Below are positions 53,737 to 62,366 of a stretch of 64,000 bases of DNA, one piece after another. A program made the translations under genes and the position numbers. The first letter of the stretch is position 1. Every line of letters starts with the position of its first letter. The DNA comes from Flavobacterium sp. N502540. GTDB taxonomy: Bacteria > Bacteroidota > Bacteroidia > Flavobacteriales > Flavobacteriaceae. The stretch is taken from contig NZ_CP110012.1 of NCBI RefSeq assembly GCF_025947365.1, positions 3,224,001 to 3,288,000 on the forward strand, read 5' to 3'. The notes beneath the pieces were generated by a model. The model saw only the letters and a list, made by a program, of their open reading frames with translations, did not search any database and was not told the origin of the DNA.

Positions 53737-55014
53737 TTATTTTTTTCTTTTAGGTTTCTCGGGAACGTCAAAAATACCTGGAATTGCTGTTAATTCGGCA
53801 ATCTTTACAATAACATCAGTCGCTTTTTGCATACTTTCGGCAGGAACATACTCGTATTTTCCGTGAAAGTTATGACCACCGGCAAATATATTCGGACAAG
53901 GAAGTCCCATGAAAGAAAGTTGCGACCCGTCCGTTCCACCGCGAATAGGCTTGATGATAGGTTTGATACCTAATTCTTTCATTGCTTTTTCGGCAATATC
54001 AACGATATGTTTAACAGGAAGTACTTTTTCTTTCATATTATAGTACTGGTCTTTTACTTCAGCAATTACAATATCTTCTCCGAATTTTTTCGCAAATTTC
54101 TTATTGATTTTTTTGGCAATTTTGGCAATTAAATCTTTGCGTTTTTCGAATTTTTTCTTGTTGTGATCACGAATAATCAATTCTAAAACAGTTTCTTCAA
54201 TACTTCCGGTAAGATGATGTACATGGAAGAAACCTTCGTAGCCTTTCGTTTCCTGAGGAGTTTCTCCTTTTGGAAGTTCGTTGATGAAATCGTTGGCAAT
54301 CAACATTGAATTGATCATTTTTCCTTTGGCGTAACCCGGGTGAACGCTCTTTCCTTTGAAAGTGATTTTTGCTCCGGCTGCATTGAAGTTTTCGTATTCT
54401 AATTCGCCAATTTGGCTTCCGTCCATAGTATAAGCCCAGGCTGCGTCGAATTTTTTTACATCAAAATGATGTGCACCACGGCCAATTTCTTCGTCAGGAG
54501 TAAAACCAATTCTAATTTTTCCGTGTTTAATTTCCGGATGCTGAATTAAGTATTCCATAGCGGAGACAATTTCGGTAATTCCTGCTTTGTCATCGGCTCC
54601 TAATAAGGTTGTTCCATCAGTTGTAATAATGGTTTGTCCTTTATATTGTAATAAATCTTTAAAATAGTTGGGTGATAAAACGATGTTTTTCTCGGCATTC
54701 AAAACGATATCCTTCCCGTCATAGTTCTCAACGATCTGAGGCTTTACATTTGCTCCGCTAAAATCAGGAGAAGTGTCAAAATGAGATACAAAACCAATAG
54801 TCGGAACTTCATGATCGACATTAGAAGGCAATGTGGCCATAATGTAAGCTTTGTCATCTATGGTAACATCTGATAAACCAATTGTCTTTAATTCTTCGAC
54901 TAATTTATTGGCAAGATTCCATTGTTTTTCTGTACTTGGAGTTGTTTTTGAATTTGGATCTGACTCAGTGTCAATAGTTACATAACTAACAAAACGATCT
55001 ATGATATGTTGCAT
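53737..55014 (-). CDS. pepT: Peptidase T (tripeptide aminopeptidase)
   Basis: PepT is a zinc-dependent M20 exopeptidase that removes N-terminal residues from tripeptides in the cytoplasm. The 425-residue product shows the metal ligands HFD at 78-80, LLGADDKAG (Asp ligand, near 142), the catalytic Glu pair in TPDEEIG (near 175) and the C-terminal His in [16 protein letters not shown] tail ending PEKPKRKK is slightly longer than in E. coli PepT (408 residues). A promoter box lies at 55035-55042. Confidence 0.96.
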   Translation of the reverse strand: MQHIIDRFVSYVTIDTESDPNSKTTPSTEKQWNLANKLVEELKTIGLSDVTIDDKAYIMATLPSNVDHEVPTIGFVSHFDTSPDFSGANVKPQIVENYDGKDIVLNAEKNIVLSPNYFKDLLQYKGQTIITTDGTTLLGADDKAGITEIVSAMEYLIQHPEIKHGKIRIGFTPDEEIGRGAHHFDVKKFDAAWAYTMDGSQIGELEYENFNAAGAKITFKGKSVHPGYAKGKMINSMLIANDFINELPKGETPQETKGYEGFFHVHHLTGSIEETVLELIIRDHNKKKFEKRKDLIAKIAKKINKKFAKKFGEDIVIAEVKDQYYNMKEKVLPVKHIVDIAEKAMKELGIKPIIKPIRGGTDGSQLSFMGLPCPNIFAGGHNFHGKYEYVPAESMQKATDVIVKIAELTAIPGIFDVPEKPKRKK

Positions 55015-55034
55015 TTTTTTATTTTATTTTTAGG

Positions 55035-55042
55035 CAAATATA
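55035..55042 (-). promoter_or_regulatory. pepT promoter -7 box
   Basis: The minus strand reads TATATTTG, matching TAnnTTTG, 20 bp upstream of the ATG at 55014. Confidence 0.55.
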
Positions 55043-55147
55043 AGTAAATAGTTAGGCGTTGTAAAGCTGTAGATTATGAAAACTATAAATTAGGCTGAAA
55101 AAAGTTTGTCCCACATTTTACTGATTTGTAGTAATTATAGAAAGATA

Positions 55148-55187
55148 AAATCCAATTTCACAAATTTAAATTGGTGAAATTGGATTT
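55148..55187 (-). terminator. Terminator of the formylglycine-generating enzyme gene
   Basis: A 14-bp perfect stem (AAATCCAATTTCAC with GTGAAATTGGATTT) has a 12-base A/T loop. Only a short T run follows on the minus strand. Confidence 0.7.
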
Positions 55188-55239
55188 GTAAGCACTATGA
55201 CAAAGATTTTAATTTGTGTTCGTAGGGACTAAAAAAATC

Positions 55240-56370
55240 TTATTGAACACATCTAAAACCAATATGATTGGCGGGTGATTTGTAATCTCCTTTTCCTCTG
55301 GTGCCTACCATATAACGGGTACAATACTGATCGGTACATAAAAAGGATCCGCCACGCTGTACTTTTTTGGGTAGTCCGGGTTCTGAAGGATCGTAAGAAG
55401 ATTCAGGACCCTGAGGGTTTTTAACAACCTGATCCTTTTTGCTGGTTATTTTGTAATAGTCTGCAGTATACCAGTCATTGGTCCATTCCCACACATTTCC
55501 GCCAATATCATAAAGACCATAAGAATTAGGGGCAAATTTAGCGGTCGGTGCAATGCCAATATAGCCGTCTTCGCCGGTGTCTCCTTTTTCCAGAGGGAAG
55601 TGTCCCTGATAAATGTTGGCTTGAAATTTCCCTTTTGGTTTTAAGGTATTTCCCCAGGCATATAATTCCCCTGATTTTCCGCCACGGGCAGCAAATTCCC
55701 ATTCAGCTTCTGTTGGTAGTCTTTTTCCGGCCCATTTGGCGTAAGCGGCGGCATCATCATAGGAAATTTGAACAACAGGGTAGTTGCCTTTTCCTTTTAT
55801 TGAGCTTCCGGCTCCTTCCGGATGTCTCCAGTCAGCACCATGCACATAAGTCCACCATTGCATATAATTGTTTAAATCAACCTGGGCAGGGGTAGGAGTA
55901 AACACGGCCGATCCGGCAACGAGATTTTCCAAAGGAGCATCGGGATATTCCTCATGAGTGGGTTTTATCTCTGCTAAAGTAACATAACCTGTTGCTTTTA
56001 CAAAAGTTTCAAATTGGTCGTTTGTAACTTCGGTTTTGTCCATGTAAAATCCATCCACATAAACGCGGTGTATTGGGGCGGCATCTTTGGTAACACCTTT
56101 TATACTGCACAAACTTTCGTCCTCAATATTACTTCCCATAGAGAATTCCCCACCCGGAATCCATACCATCCCTGCAGGAGTTTTACCGACAGGTTTGTTT
56201 TTATTTTCAATTGTTGGTTTGAACAATGCCTCTTCAGTTGTATTTGGAACCTCGTCACAATTCATCGCCGTTAACTTTTGTTTCGGTGCTATAAGTTTTG
56301 TATAGCCGTAAGTAATTGTAATAGCAGATAGGATTAGAATGGTAAAAATCCAATACTTTTTATTTTTCAT
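55240..56370 (-). CDS. Formylglycine-generating enzyme family protein (SUMF1-like)
   Basis: The 376-residue protein has an N-terminal membrane anchor (about 5-24) and a C-type-lectin-like FGE-sulfatase domain (about 67-374). Key segments are GMVWIPGGEFSMGSN, MDKTEVTNDQFETFVKATGY, LPTEAEWEFAARGG, YDIGGNVWEWTNDWY and RGGSFLCTDQYCTRY. The last contains both copper-binding Cys residues of true FGE (345 and 350, spaced by five as in human SUMF1). It should oxidise a Cys in sulfatase motifs to formylglycine outside the cytoplasm. No sulfatase gene lies in the window. Confidence 0.9.
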   Translation of the reverse strand: MKNKKYWIFTILILSAITITYGYTKLIAPKQKLTAMNCDEVPNTTEEALFKPTIENKNKPVGKTPAGMVWIPGGEFSMGSNIEDESLCSIKGVTKDAAPIHRVYVDGFYMDKTEVTNDQFETFVKATGYVTLAEIKPTHEEYPDAPLENLVAGSAVFTPTPAQVDLNNYMQWWTYVHGADWRHPEGAGSSIKGKGNYPVVQISYDDAAAYAKWAGKRLPTEAEWEFAARGGKSGELYAWGNTLKPKGKFQANIYQGHFPLEKGDTGEDGYIGIAPTAKFAPNSYGLYDIGGNVWEWTNDWYTADYYKITSKKDQVVKNPQGPESSYDPSEPGLPKKVQRGGSFLCTDQYCTRYMVGTRGKGDYKSPANHIGFRCVQ

Positions 56371-56683
56371 GACGAATGTTTTTATCGAATAGTAGTTGCG
56401 GGTAAATTTAAGAATAAAGTTGATAAAGTATTCTTTTTAAGTTCTATTTATTTTGTAAAGTTAATAGTGTTTTATTGCTGTTTTGTTAAAGTATTGATAT
56501 GGTTGTGGTTAGTTTTATGGTTGTGGTGTTTGAGGATTTTGTTTTCTGTTTCCAATGTTGTAATGCAATTATGAAAAAGAGTACTTTTGATTGCAGTAAA
56601 GATCATTTGAACAGAGAAATATAGGGGCAAAACCCGATGTAATTTGTTTTAGCAAAAAGAAGACGTTTTCAAAGTATTATAGT
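56371..56683. other. Intergenic DNA before pyrD
   Basis: This stretch of about 310 bases between the divergent FGE and pyrD genes has no coding frame, repeat or hairpin that I can support. Its right end holds the pyrD promoter. Confidence 0.5.
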
Positions 56684-56691
56684 TAAATTTG
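56684..56691 (+). promoter_or_regulatory. pyrD promoter -7 box
   Basis: TAAATTTG matches TAnnTTTG. It overlaps a TTG at 56689 that could open the frame, so translation must begin at the later ATG at 56722. Confidence 0.6.
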
Positions 56692-56721
56692 CACCCGAAA
56701 AAACAACAACAACACACTACT

Positions 56722-57756
56722 ATGTATAAATCGATAATTCGCCCGATACTTTTTGGGTTTGATCCTGAAGAAGTCCATTACTTTACTTTTTCATTTGTTA
56801 AATTCATTTCAAAAATCCCTGGAGTTTCATCAATTATCAGATCAGTATACGAAGTAAAAGACAGTCGCCTGGAACGTGAAGTTTTTGGAATTAAATTTAA
56901 AAACCCGGTAGGTTTAGCGGCAGGATTTGACAAAGATGCCAAACTGTATAAAGAATTATCGGATTTCGGATTCGGATTTATCGAAATTGGGACCGTAACT
57001 CCTGTTGGACAGGAAGGGAATCCTAAAAAACGTTTGTTTCGATTAAAAGAAGACCAGGCAATTGTAAACCGAATGGGATTCAACAATGGTGGGGTTCTGG
57101 AAGCTGTAGAGCGTTTGAAAAAGAATTCCGGAGTTTTGATTGGTGGTAATATCGGAAAGAACAAGGTGACTCCAAACGAAAATGCGGTAGACGATTATAT
57201 TATTTGTTTTGATGCTTTGTTTGATCACGTAGATTATTTTGTAGTCAATGTAAGTTCGCCAAATACGCCAAATTTACGCGCATTACAAGACAAAGAACCT
57301 TTGACGGCTCTGTTGCAAACGCTTCAGAACAGAAATACAGAGAAACAAAAAACAAGCACGCAAAAGGTAAAACCAATTTTGTTAAAAATTGCTCCGGACC
57401 TTACAGACGAGCAGTTATTAGATATTATTGATATTGTAAAAACAACTCAGATTGCGGGTGTGATAGCTACCAATACGACGATTTCACGTGACGGATTGCA
57501 ATCTGCCAATAAGATAGAAACAGGTGGATTGTCAGGAAAACCACTAACAAAACGTTCGACAGAGGTGATTCGTTTTCTTTCGGAAAAAAGCAACAAAGCT
57601 TTCCCGATTATTGGAGTAGGAGGAATTCATACTGCCGATGACGCGATCGAGAAATTGAATGCAGGAGCCAGCTTGGTACAATTGTATACCGGTTTTATTT
57701 ATGAAGGACCGGCTTTGATCAAAGCAATTAATAAAAAGGTTTTAAAGCAATTGTAA
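56722..57756 (+). CDS. pyrD: Quinone-dependent dihydroorotate dehydrogenase (class 2)
   Basis: PyrD oxidises dihydroorotate to orotate in pyrimidine synthesis and passes electrons to membrane quinones. The 344-residue product has the amphipathic N-terminal helix pair of class 2 enzymes ([20 protein letters not shown]), FMN-binding segments [16 protein letters not shown] and [12 protein letters not shown], the catalytic Ser in [13 protein letters not shown] and the C-terminal [11 protein letters not shown] and [13 protein letters not shown]. Its last 15 bases overlap the end of the convergent DUF3307 gene. Confidence 0.97.
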   Translation: MYKSIIRPILFGFDPEEVHYFTFSFVKFISKIPGVSSIIRSVYEVKDSRLEREVFGIKFKNPVGLAAGFDKDAKLYKELSDFGFGFIEIGTVTPVGQEGNPKKRLFRLKEDQAIVNRMGFNNGGVLEAVERLKKNSGVLIGGNIGKNKVTPNENAVDDYIICFDALFDHVDYFVVNVSSPNTPNLRALQDKEPLTALLQTLQNRNTEKQKTSTQKVKPILLKIAPDLTDEQLLDIIDIVKTTQIAGVIATNTTISRDGLQSANKIETGGLSGKPLTKRSTEVIRFLSEKSNKAFPIIGVGGIHTADDAIEKLNAGASLVQLYTGFIYEGPALIKAINKKVLKQL

Positions 57757-58458
57757 AAGCAGTACCTGAACGATTAGTCCGGTAGCAATAGCACTTCCAA
57801 AACTGATCAGCGTACCAATTAAAACATATTCGGTTAGTTTTCGGTCTTTGGCTTCTTTTAAATCGCCAAATCTAAAAATAGATTTTGCGGCTAATAGGAA
57901 ACCAATGGCCTCGAAATGTCCCGTTAGAATAAAACAGAAGACAAATAATCTTTCTAATATGCCAATATAGTTTCCGGCTTTGGAAAGTGAGTTTTCATTG
58001 TGGCTGGTTTGACTTTCAGGATTCCAGATCGATATAATGGTTCTAATCAGGACAGAAGTTGGTTTTGTGATGAATAAAACTCCTGTAGCTAAAATCCAAA
58101 ATTGATTGTTGAGCCATAGAAAATGAACGGTTTTACCATTGTAGAGAAAAACAACGCCAATCAAAACTAAAAGGTGCAGTGCCTGATCTGCTATAAACCA
58201 ACTGCGTTTTGTTTTGTTTTTCTGAAAATAGAGTTTGATCAGGTCGATAACGCCATGAGATACGGCAATTAGCAAAGCGTAAGGAAGGAATTGAATTTCT
58301 CCAACTAAAACGGCTGCTAAAATGCCATGTAAAAGAATATGAAGATACAAATAAATACTTTTGTGTTTTTTGGCTTCTTTATCGACTACCCAGGAGTTGG
58401 GTTGTGCTGTGAAATCGCCCAGTAAATGCGCTAAAAGTAGTTTTATGAATAAAATCAT
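57742..58458 (-). CDS. DUF3307 membrane protein
   Basis: The 238-residue integral membrane protein has about six hydrophobic segments. The N-terminus carries [14 protein letters not shown], the conserved LxGDFxxQ motif of DUF3307. It starts within the stop codon region of the SatD-like gene (4-base overlap 58455-58458), so translation is coupled. DUF3307 and SatD are a recurring pair, but the joint function is not known to me. The Asp, Gln and His residues kept in the first helices could form a polar site in the membrane. Confidence 0.88.
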   Translation of the reverse strand: MILFIKLLLAHLLGDFTAQPNSWVVDKEAKKHKSIYLYLHILLHGILAAVLVGEIQFLPYALLIAVSHGVIDLIKLYFQKNKTKRSWFIADQALHLLVLIGVVFLYNGKTVHFLWLNNQFWILATGVLFITKPTSVLIRTIISIWNPESQTSHNENSLSKAGNYIGILERLFVFCFILTGHFEAIGFLLAAKSIFRFGDLKEAKDRKLTEYVLIGTLISFGSAIATGLIVQVLLLQLL

Positions 58459-59069
58459 AGCGTTGTAAGTTGTTTTATTTGTGTTCTGAAATAGCGGTCT
58501 AAACTCAATATTAAATCAAACTGTGCCCGTTTTTGTCTTCGGCTTACGGCAGCTCTTTTGATTCCTAATTTAGGGGCTAATTCTTCTTGTGATAAGCTTG
58601 GATTTTCTATCGCAATTGCAACAAATTCCGCAGATTGAGCGGGCCAATTATCCATAAAAGTAAGAGCAAGCTGAAGCATTAAATTCATTTTTTCATCGAT
58701 AGCGGGATCGCCGGTTCGCAAGGCTAAATTTACTTTTAGTTTCTTTAAAGTCTCAAAAAGTTCACCTGAGTGTATAAAGGCAGAACCATTGCTTTCAGAA
58801 ACTTTCTCAGCATTGTGTGTTTTATCTCCAATACCAATACTCATTCGGGCATTAAGTTTTAAAGCTTTTAAATGTGCTTTAATGAGGATGGCTGCCAATA
58901 AAGCTTCTTCGGGATTTTTTATTTCAATTTGAAATTCGTCCCCTCTGTAAATTTCCCATTGAAGAGGCGTATCTCCAAAAGGAGCCAAGATTTCCTTTAA
59001 AGATTCTACCCAGTCTTTTGATTTTTGCTTTCTGGAATCGATTATATCCCCCGTAATTACACTAGTCAT
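58455..59069 (-). CDS. SatD-family protein with C-terminal helix-turn-helix
   Basis: The 204-residue protein has an N-terminal SatD domain (about 1-140; SVITGDIIDSRK, WEIYRGDEFQIEIK, ARMSIGIGDKTH) that resembles a nucleotide-cyclase-like fold. A C-terminal region follows with LSQEELAPKLGIKRAAVSRRQKRAQ (about 160-185), a probable DNA-binding HTH. SatD was named from a Streptococcus mutans secretion and acid tolerance operon. The HTH and the phased operator array at 59103-59206 suggest autoregulation, which is inferred. It is co-translated with DUF3307. Confidence 0.88.
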   Translation of the reverse strand: MTSVITGDIIDSRKQKSKDWVESLKEILAPFGDTPLQWEIYRGDEFQIEIKNPEEALLAAILIKAHLKALKLNARMSIGIGDKTHNAEKVSESNGSAFIHSGELFETLKKLKVNLALRTGDPAIDEKMNLMLQLALTFMDNWPAQSAEFVAIAIENPSLSQEELAPKLGIKRAAVSRRQKRAQFDLILSLDRYFRTQIKQLTTL

Positions 59070-59074
59070 AGTTT

Positions 59075-59082
59075 CAAATATA
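59075..59082 (-). promoter_or_regulatory. SatD promoter -7 box, possibly leaderless
   Basis: The minus strand reads TATATTTG and ends 5 bases before the ATG. A second box, TACATTTG (59115-59108), lies further upstream inside the first operator and would give a normal leader of about 35 bases. Confidence 0.55.
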
Positions 59083-59102
59083 AATAAAAAGAATAATAAT
59101 AG

Positions 59103-59206
59103 TATTACAAATGTAGCTAATATTTTTTAATGTTACGTTTTTGTGTAACATTGCTAATTGTTACGTTTTTGTGTAACATATTAAAGTGTTACCATATCAT
59201 GTAATA
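59103..59206. promoter_or_regulatory. Four operator-like palindromes at exact 28-bp spacing
   Basis: The sites start at 59103, 59131, 59159 and 59187. Sites two and three are perfect TGTTAC-N8-GTAACA palindromes with identical spacers. Site four is TGTTAC-N8-GTAATA. Site one is weak (TATTAC, N8, CTAATA). The array spans the divergent promoters of the SatD-like and HMG-CoA-lyase-like genes and overlaps a -7 box of the SatD gene. It is most likely the binding region of a dimeric regulator. Confidence 0.8.
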
Positions 59207-59277
59207 CAATTAAAGAAAATTATAACTTTTATTTCTTTAAAAAAGAAACTAACTTAGCCTGCATAAAAGAGTAAGCT

Positions 59278-60144
59278 TTGAATAAAGAAATCAAGATTAT
59301 CGAATGTCCACGTGATGCTATGCAAGGCATCAAAACTTTTATACCTACTAAAAATAAGGTTTCCTATATACAGTCTTTATTGAGAGTGGGGTTTGATACT
59401 ATCGATTTTGGAAGTTTTGTGTCTCCAAAAGCAATTCCTCAAATGCAGGATACTGCCGAAGTTCTGGCTCAGCTTGATTTGTCGCAAACAACGAGCAAAT
59501 TGTTAGCGATTATTGCCAATACACAAGGGGCAGCGCTAGCCGCAGCACATGAACCTATTCAATATTTGGGATTTCCTTTTTCGATATCTGAAAATTTTCA
59601 GATGCGAAACACACATAAAACAATCGCTGAATCTTTAATCACGCTAGAAGAAATTCTTGAAATCGCCGATCAGAAAAATAAAGAAGTAGTTACCTATCTT
59701 TCTATGGGGTTTGGAAATCCTTACGGTGATCCTTGGAATGTAGAGATCGTGGGTGAATGGACGGAAAAACTTGCGGGAATGGGAGTTAAAATATTATCGC
59801 TTTCGGATACCGTTGGTAGTTCTACACCGGAAGTAATCACATATCTTTTTTCCAATTTAATTCCGAAATACCCTCAAATTGAATTCGGAGCGCACCTGCA
59901 TACCACGCCAAACAGTTGGTTTGAGAAAATAGAGGCAGCTTCGAATGCAGGCTGTACTCGTTTTGACGGTGCTATTCAGGGGTTTGGAGGCTGTCCGATG
60001 GCAACAGATAAGCTCACTGGTAATATGCCTACTGAAAAGTTGATTTCGTATTTTACATCCAATAAAAAAGTGACAGGTTTGAACTCTTTAAGTTTTGAGA
60101 GTGCTTACAATGAAGCATCAAAATTGTTTGGAAAATTTCATTAG
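59278..60144 (+). CDS. Hydroxymethylglutaryl-CoA-lyase-like enzyme
   Basis: The 288-residue TIM-barrel enzyme of the DRE metallolyase family cleaves HMG-CoA to acetoacetate and acetyl-CoA in leucine catabolism. Visible motifs are IIECPRDAMQG in the place of the usual PRDGLQN, DFGSFVSPKAIPQM, LSLSDTVGSSTPE, GAHLHTTPNSW (metal His residues) and GGCPMA with the catalytic Cys loop. The start is the TTG at 59278, the only start giving the family N-terminus. The promoter lies in or near the operator array. Substrate assignment rests on family resemblance. Confidence 0.9.
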   Translation: MNKEIKIIECPRDAMQGIKTFIPTKNKVSYIQSLLRVGFDTIDFGSFVSPKAIPQMQDTAEVLAQLDLSQTTSKLLAIIANTQGAALAAAHEPIQYLGFPFSISENFQMRNTHKTIAESLITLEEILEIADQKNKEVVTYLSMGFGNPYGDPWNVEIVGEWTEKLAGMGVKILSLSDTVGSSTPEVITYLFSNLIPKYPQIEFGAHLHTTPNSWFEKIEAASNAGCTRFDGAIQGFGGCPMATDKLTGNMPTEKLISYFTSNKKVTGLNSLSFESAYNEASKLFGKFH

Positions 60145-60224
60145 AAAATAATTATATTTACTTATGAAAGTAAAATAATAACTAGTATCAAAGTATCGTT
60201 GTTAATCTTTAGATATGTAAAGCC

Positions 60225-60779
60225 ATGAAACCAAATTTCATAAAGAGAATCTCTCAGATACTATTTTTATCTGTTCTATTTTCATCATGTTCCAGTGATC
60301 TGGATTTTGATCAGACTAAAGATTTTAAGCTGGAACCTGCTTTTGTAGCGAATTTGGCTTATTTTAATGTTCCGGCAACTTCCTTTGTCGATAACGGTAC
60401 AGAACAGCAAATAGGATTTGATGTTCAGGAATTTGATGTTTTCAAAGAAAAATACTTCAACGATCATCTCGTTAAAGCCGAATTTAATTTTGAAATGGAG
60501 AATACTATAAACAGGGCTTTTACCCTGAATGTATTACTTCTGAATGATAATAATCAAATTCTTCAAACCATAACACTGGCAGTTCCTGCTTACTCAGGAG
60601 GAACAAATGTTATAAAATATCCTACCGAAGTATTCGAAAATCAACGATTAGATTTATTGAAACAGACCCGTAAACTTGGCTTTGTAGTGGTTATGGCGCC
60701 AGGTCCGCCTTTAAACGGAAGCAGTACAGGCAGTTTAAAATTACGCTCAAGTGCAACCGCTTATATGGTAATTCAATGA
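60225..60779 (+). CDS. Uncharacterised lipoprotein paired with DUF5723
   Basis: The 184-residue lipoprotein has the signal MKPNFIKRISQILFLSVLFSSC, followed by SSDLDFDQTKDFKLEP, then a beta-rich domain with paired strands (KAEFNFEMENTINRAFTLN and LQTITLAVPAYSGG). I do not recognise a named family. Its stop codon overlaps the start of the DUF5723 gene by 4 bases, so the two are made together and probably act together at the outer membrane. Confidence 0.83.
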   Translation: MKPNFIKRISQILFLSVLFSSCSSDLDFDQTKDFKLEPAFVANLAYFNVPATSFVDNGTEQQIGFDVQEFDVFKEKYFNDHLVKAEFNFEMENTINRAFTLNVLLLNDNNQILQTITLAVPAYSGGTNVIKYPTEVFENQRLDLLKQTRKLGFVVVMAPGPPLNGSSTGSLKLRSSATAYMVIQ

Positions 60780-62179
60780 GAAAATTATACTTAGTTCTGA
60801 TAGTCGTGTTTCAGCTTTCTTGTTTTGGTCAAAATAAAGAATTACTGTATAATTTTACCGCCATTCCGCAATCTTCCCTTGTGAATCCGGGAGCAGATGT
60901 TGCTTATAAATTCTATTTTGGAGTTCCTGTTTTATCCGGAATTTCAGCAAATTTAGGATCAAGCAGCTTTTCGGCCTATGATTTATTTGCGAATAACGGG
61001 GTGAATTTCAATGATAAAATCCGAAACGTGATTAATAAGTCATCCAGTAGAGATAAAACGCAGATCAATCAGCAGCTGGAACTGTTTTCAGGTGGTTTCA
61101 GAGTGGGAGGAAAAGACAGTCAGTCGTATCTTTCGTTTGGTGCTTATCAGGAATTTGATTTTTTAATGTACGTTCCGAAGGATCCCGCTATATTGGCATT
61201 AGATGGAAATAAAGATTACATTGGAAAGTCATTCAACTTGTCCGACTTAAATTTAAGAGCCGAAATACTCTCTGTATTTCATGTCGGATTTCATAAAAAA
61301 GTAAGTGAGAAACTGGTTCTGGGAGGTCGCGCCAAAATCTATTCGAGCGGAGCAAATGCAACATCAACCCGAAATTCAGGATATATTTATACCGGCCAGG
61401 CTGCGGGAACTCCTAATTTATATACCCAAACGATTTCGTCTAATTTAGAAATAAAGACTTCTGGTATTGCCGCATTTACAAAAGACGAGTACGAAGGGAG
61501 TATTCCAAGTGATATCGCACACAACACTTTTTTTAACGGAAGTTTAGGTTTAGGACTTGATGCGGGTTTCACTTATTATTTTAAAGATAATCTTCAGCTT
61601 ACCGCAAGTATTGTTGATCTGGGTTTTGTGAGACAGTCTAAAGATATCGAAACCTTAACCTATAAAGGAACGTATCACTATGAGGGTGTGAATCCGAATT
61701 TTGATAATTCAAATGAACCGAAGAATATCTTTGATGATTTTGATAAAGCCATACCACGCGATACACTTTATAACAAATACACCACCCTCAGACCAACAAA
61801 ACTTTATTCTTCCCTTCAGTATTCCTTTGGCGAATCACGTTCTGATGAAGATTGTAATTGCCATGGTAAAGTCACCCGAAAATATGTCAACGGTGTAGGA
61901 GGACAGCTGTTTGCAATGTCTATGCCTGTAGAACCTTTTGTGGCGTTAACCGCTTTTTACAGACGCAGTATTTTCGAAAAATTAGATGTAAAAGCTACTT
62001 ATACAGTTGATTCTTATTCAAGTAAAAATATTGGTTTAGGACTTGCAGGTACACTCGGAAAACTGAATATGTATGTTCTGGTCAATAACCTCTTAGAATT
62101 AAAAGATGTTTCAAAAGCCAACAGTATGGCATTTCAGTTCGGATTTAATTTTGTATTTAATGATAATCCGGAAGAATAA
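60776..62179 (+). CDS. DUF5723 outer-membrane beta-barrel protein
   Basis: The 467-residue protein has a signal peptide (cleavage after SCFG), then YNFTAIPQSSLVNPGADVAYKFYFGVPVLSG in family style, and repeated amphipathic beta-strands up to the terminal FQFGFNFVFNDNPEE. This fits a beta-barrel of the PorV/DUF5723 kind. A short Cys-containing stretch DEDCNCHG lies at about 358-365. It is translationally coupled to the lipoprotein gene. A role in surface secretion or attachment is possible but not shown. Confidence 0.85.
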   Translation: MRKLYLVLIVVFQLSCFGQNKELLYNFTAIPQSSLVNPGADVAYKFYFGVPVLSGISANLGSSSFSAYDLFANNGVNFNDKIRNVINKSSSRDKTQINQQLELFSGGFRVGGKDSQSYLSFGAYQEFDFLMYVPKDPAILALDGNKDYIGKSFNLSDLNLRAEILSVFHVGFHKKVSEKLVLGGRAKIYSSGANATSTRNSGYIYTGQAAGTPNLYTQTISSNLEIKTSGIAAFTKDEYEGSIPSDIAHNTFFNGSLGLGLDAGFTYYFKDNLQLTASIVDLGFVRQSKDIETLTYKGTYHYEGVNPNFDNSNEPKNIFDDFDKAIPRDTLYNKYTTLRPTKLYSSLQYSFGESRSDEDCNCHGKVTRKYVNGVGGQLFAMSMPVEPFVALTAFYRRSIFEKLDVKATYTVDSYSSKNIGLGLAGTLGKLNMYVLVNNLLELKDVSKANSMAFQFGFNFVFNDNPEE

Positions 62180-62198
62180 TGTTTTTAAAAAATCCAAA

Positions 62199-62239
62199 TT
62201 TCAAGTTTCAGGTTTCAAGTTTCAGGTTTCAGGTTCTAA
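62199..62239. repeat. GTTTCAA/GTTTCAG simple repeat
   Basis: Five consecutive 7-base units (TTTCAAG, TTTCAGG) follow the DUF5723 gene. They are of the same family as 37085-37165. Here there is no inverted partner, so no hairpin is expected. Confidence 0.65.
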
Positions 62240-62332
62240 CAATTGGAATTTATTATACTGTTCATTTGTAAGATTAATTCCTTAACTATAAATTTAAGAA
62301 TAACTTAGCATCCAAGTTATCAATTTTTTTAC

Positions 62333-62340
62333 TATATTTG
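62333..62340 (+). promoter_or_regulatory. guaB promoter -7 box
   Basis: TATATTTG matches TAnnTTTG and lies 26 bp before the guaB ATG. No clear TTG element is seen upstream. Confidence 0.5.
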
Positions 62341-62366
62341 CACGCAATTCAACTAGAAATTGCACC

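Noticed and set aside
59103..59206. Short regularly spaced repeats resembling a tiny CRISPR array
   Set aside because: The repeat is a palindrome of 20 bases with 8-base gaps, too short for spacers, there is no cas gene, and the units decay at both ends. A phased operator array explains it better.
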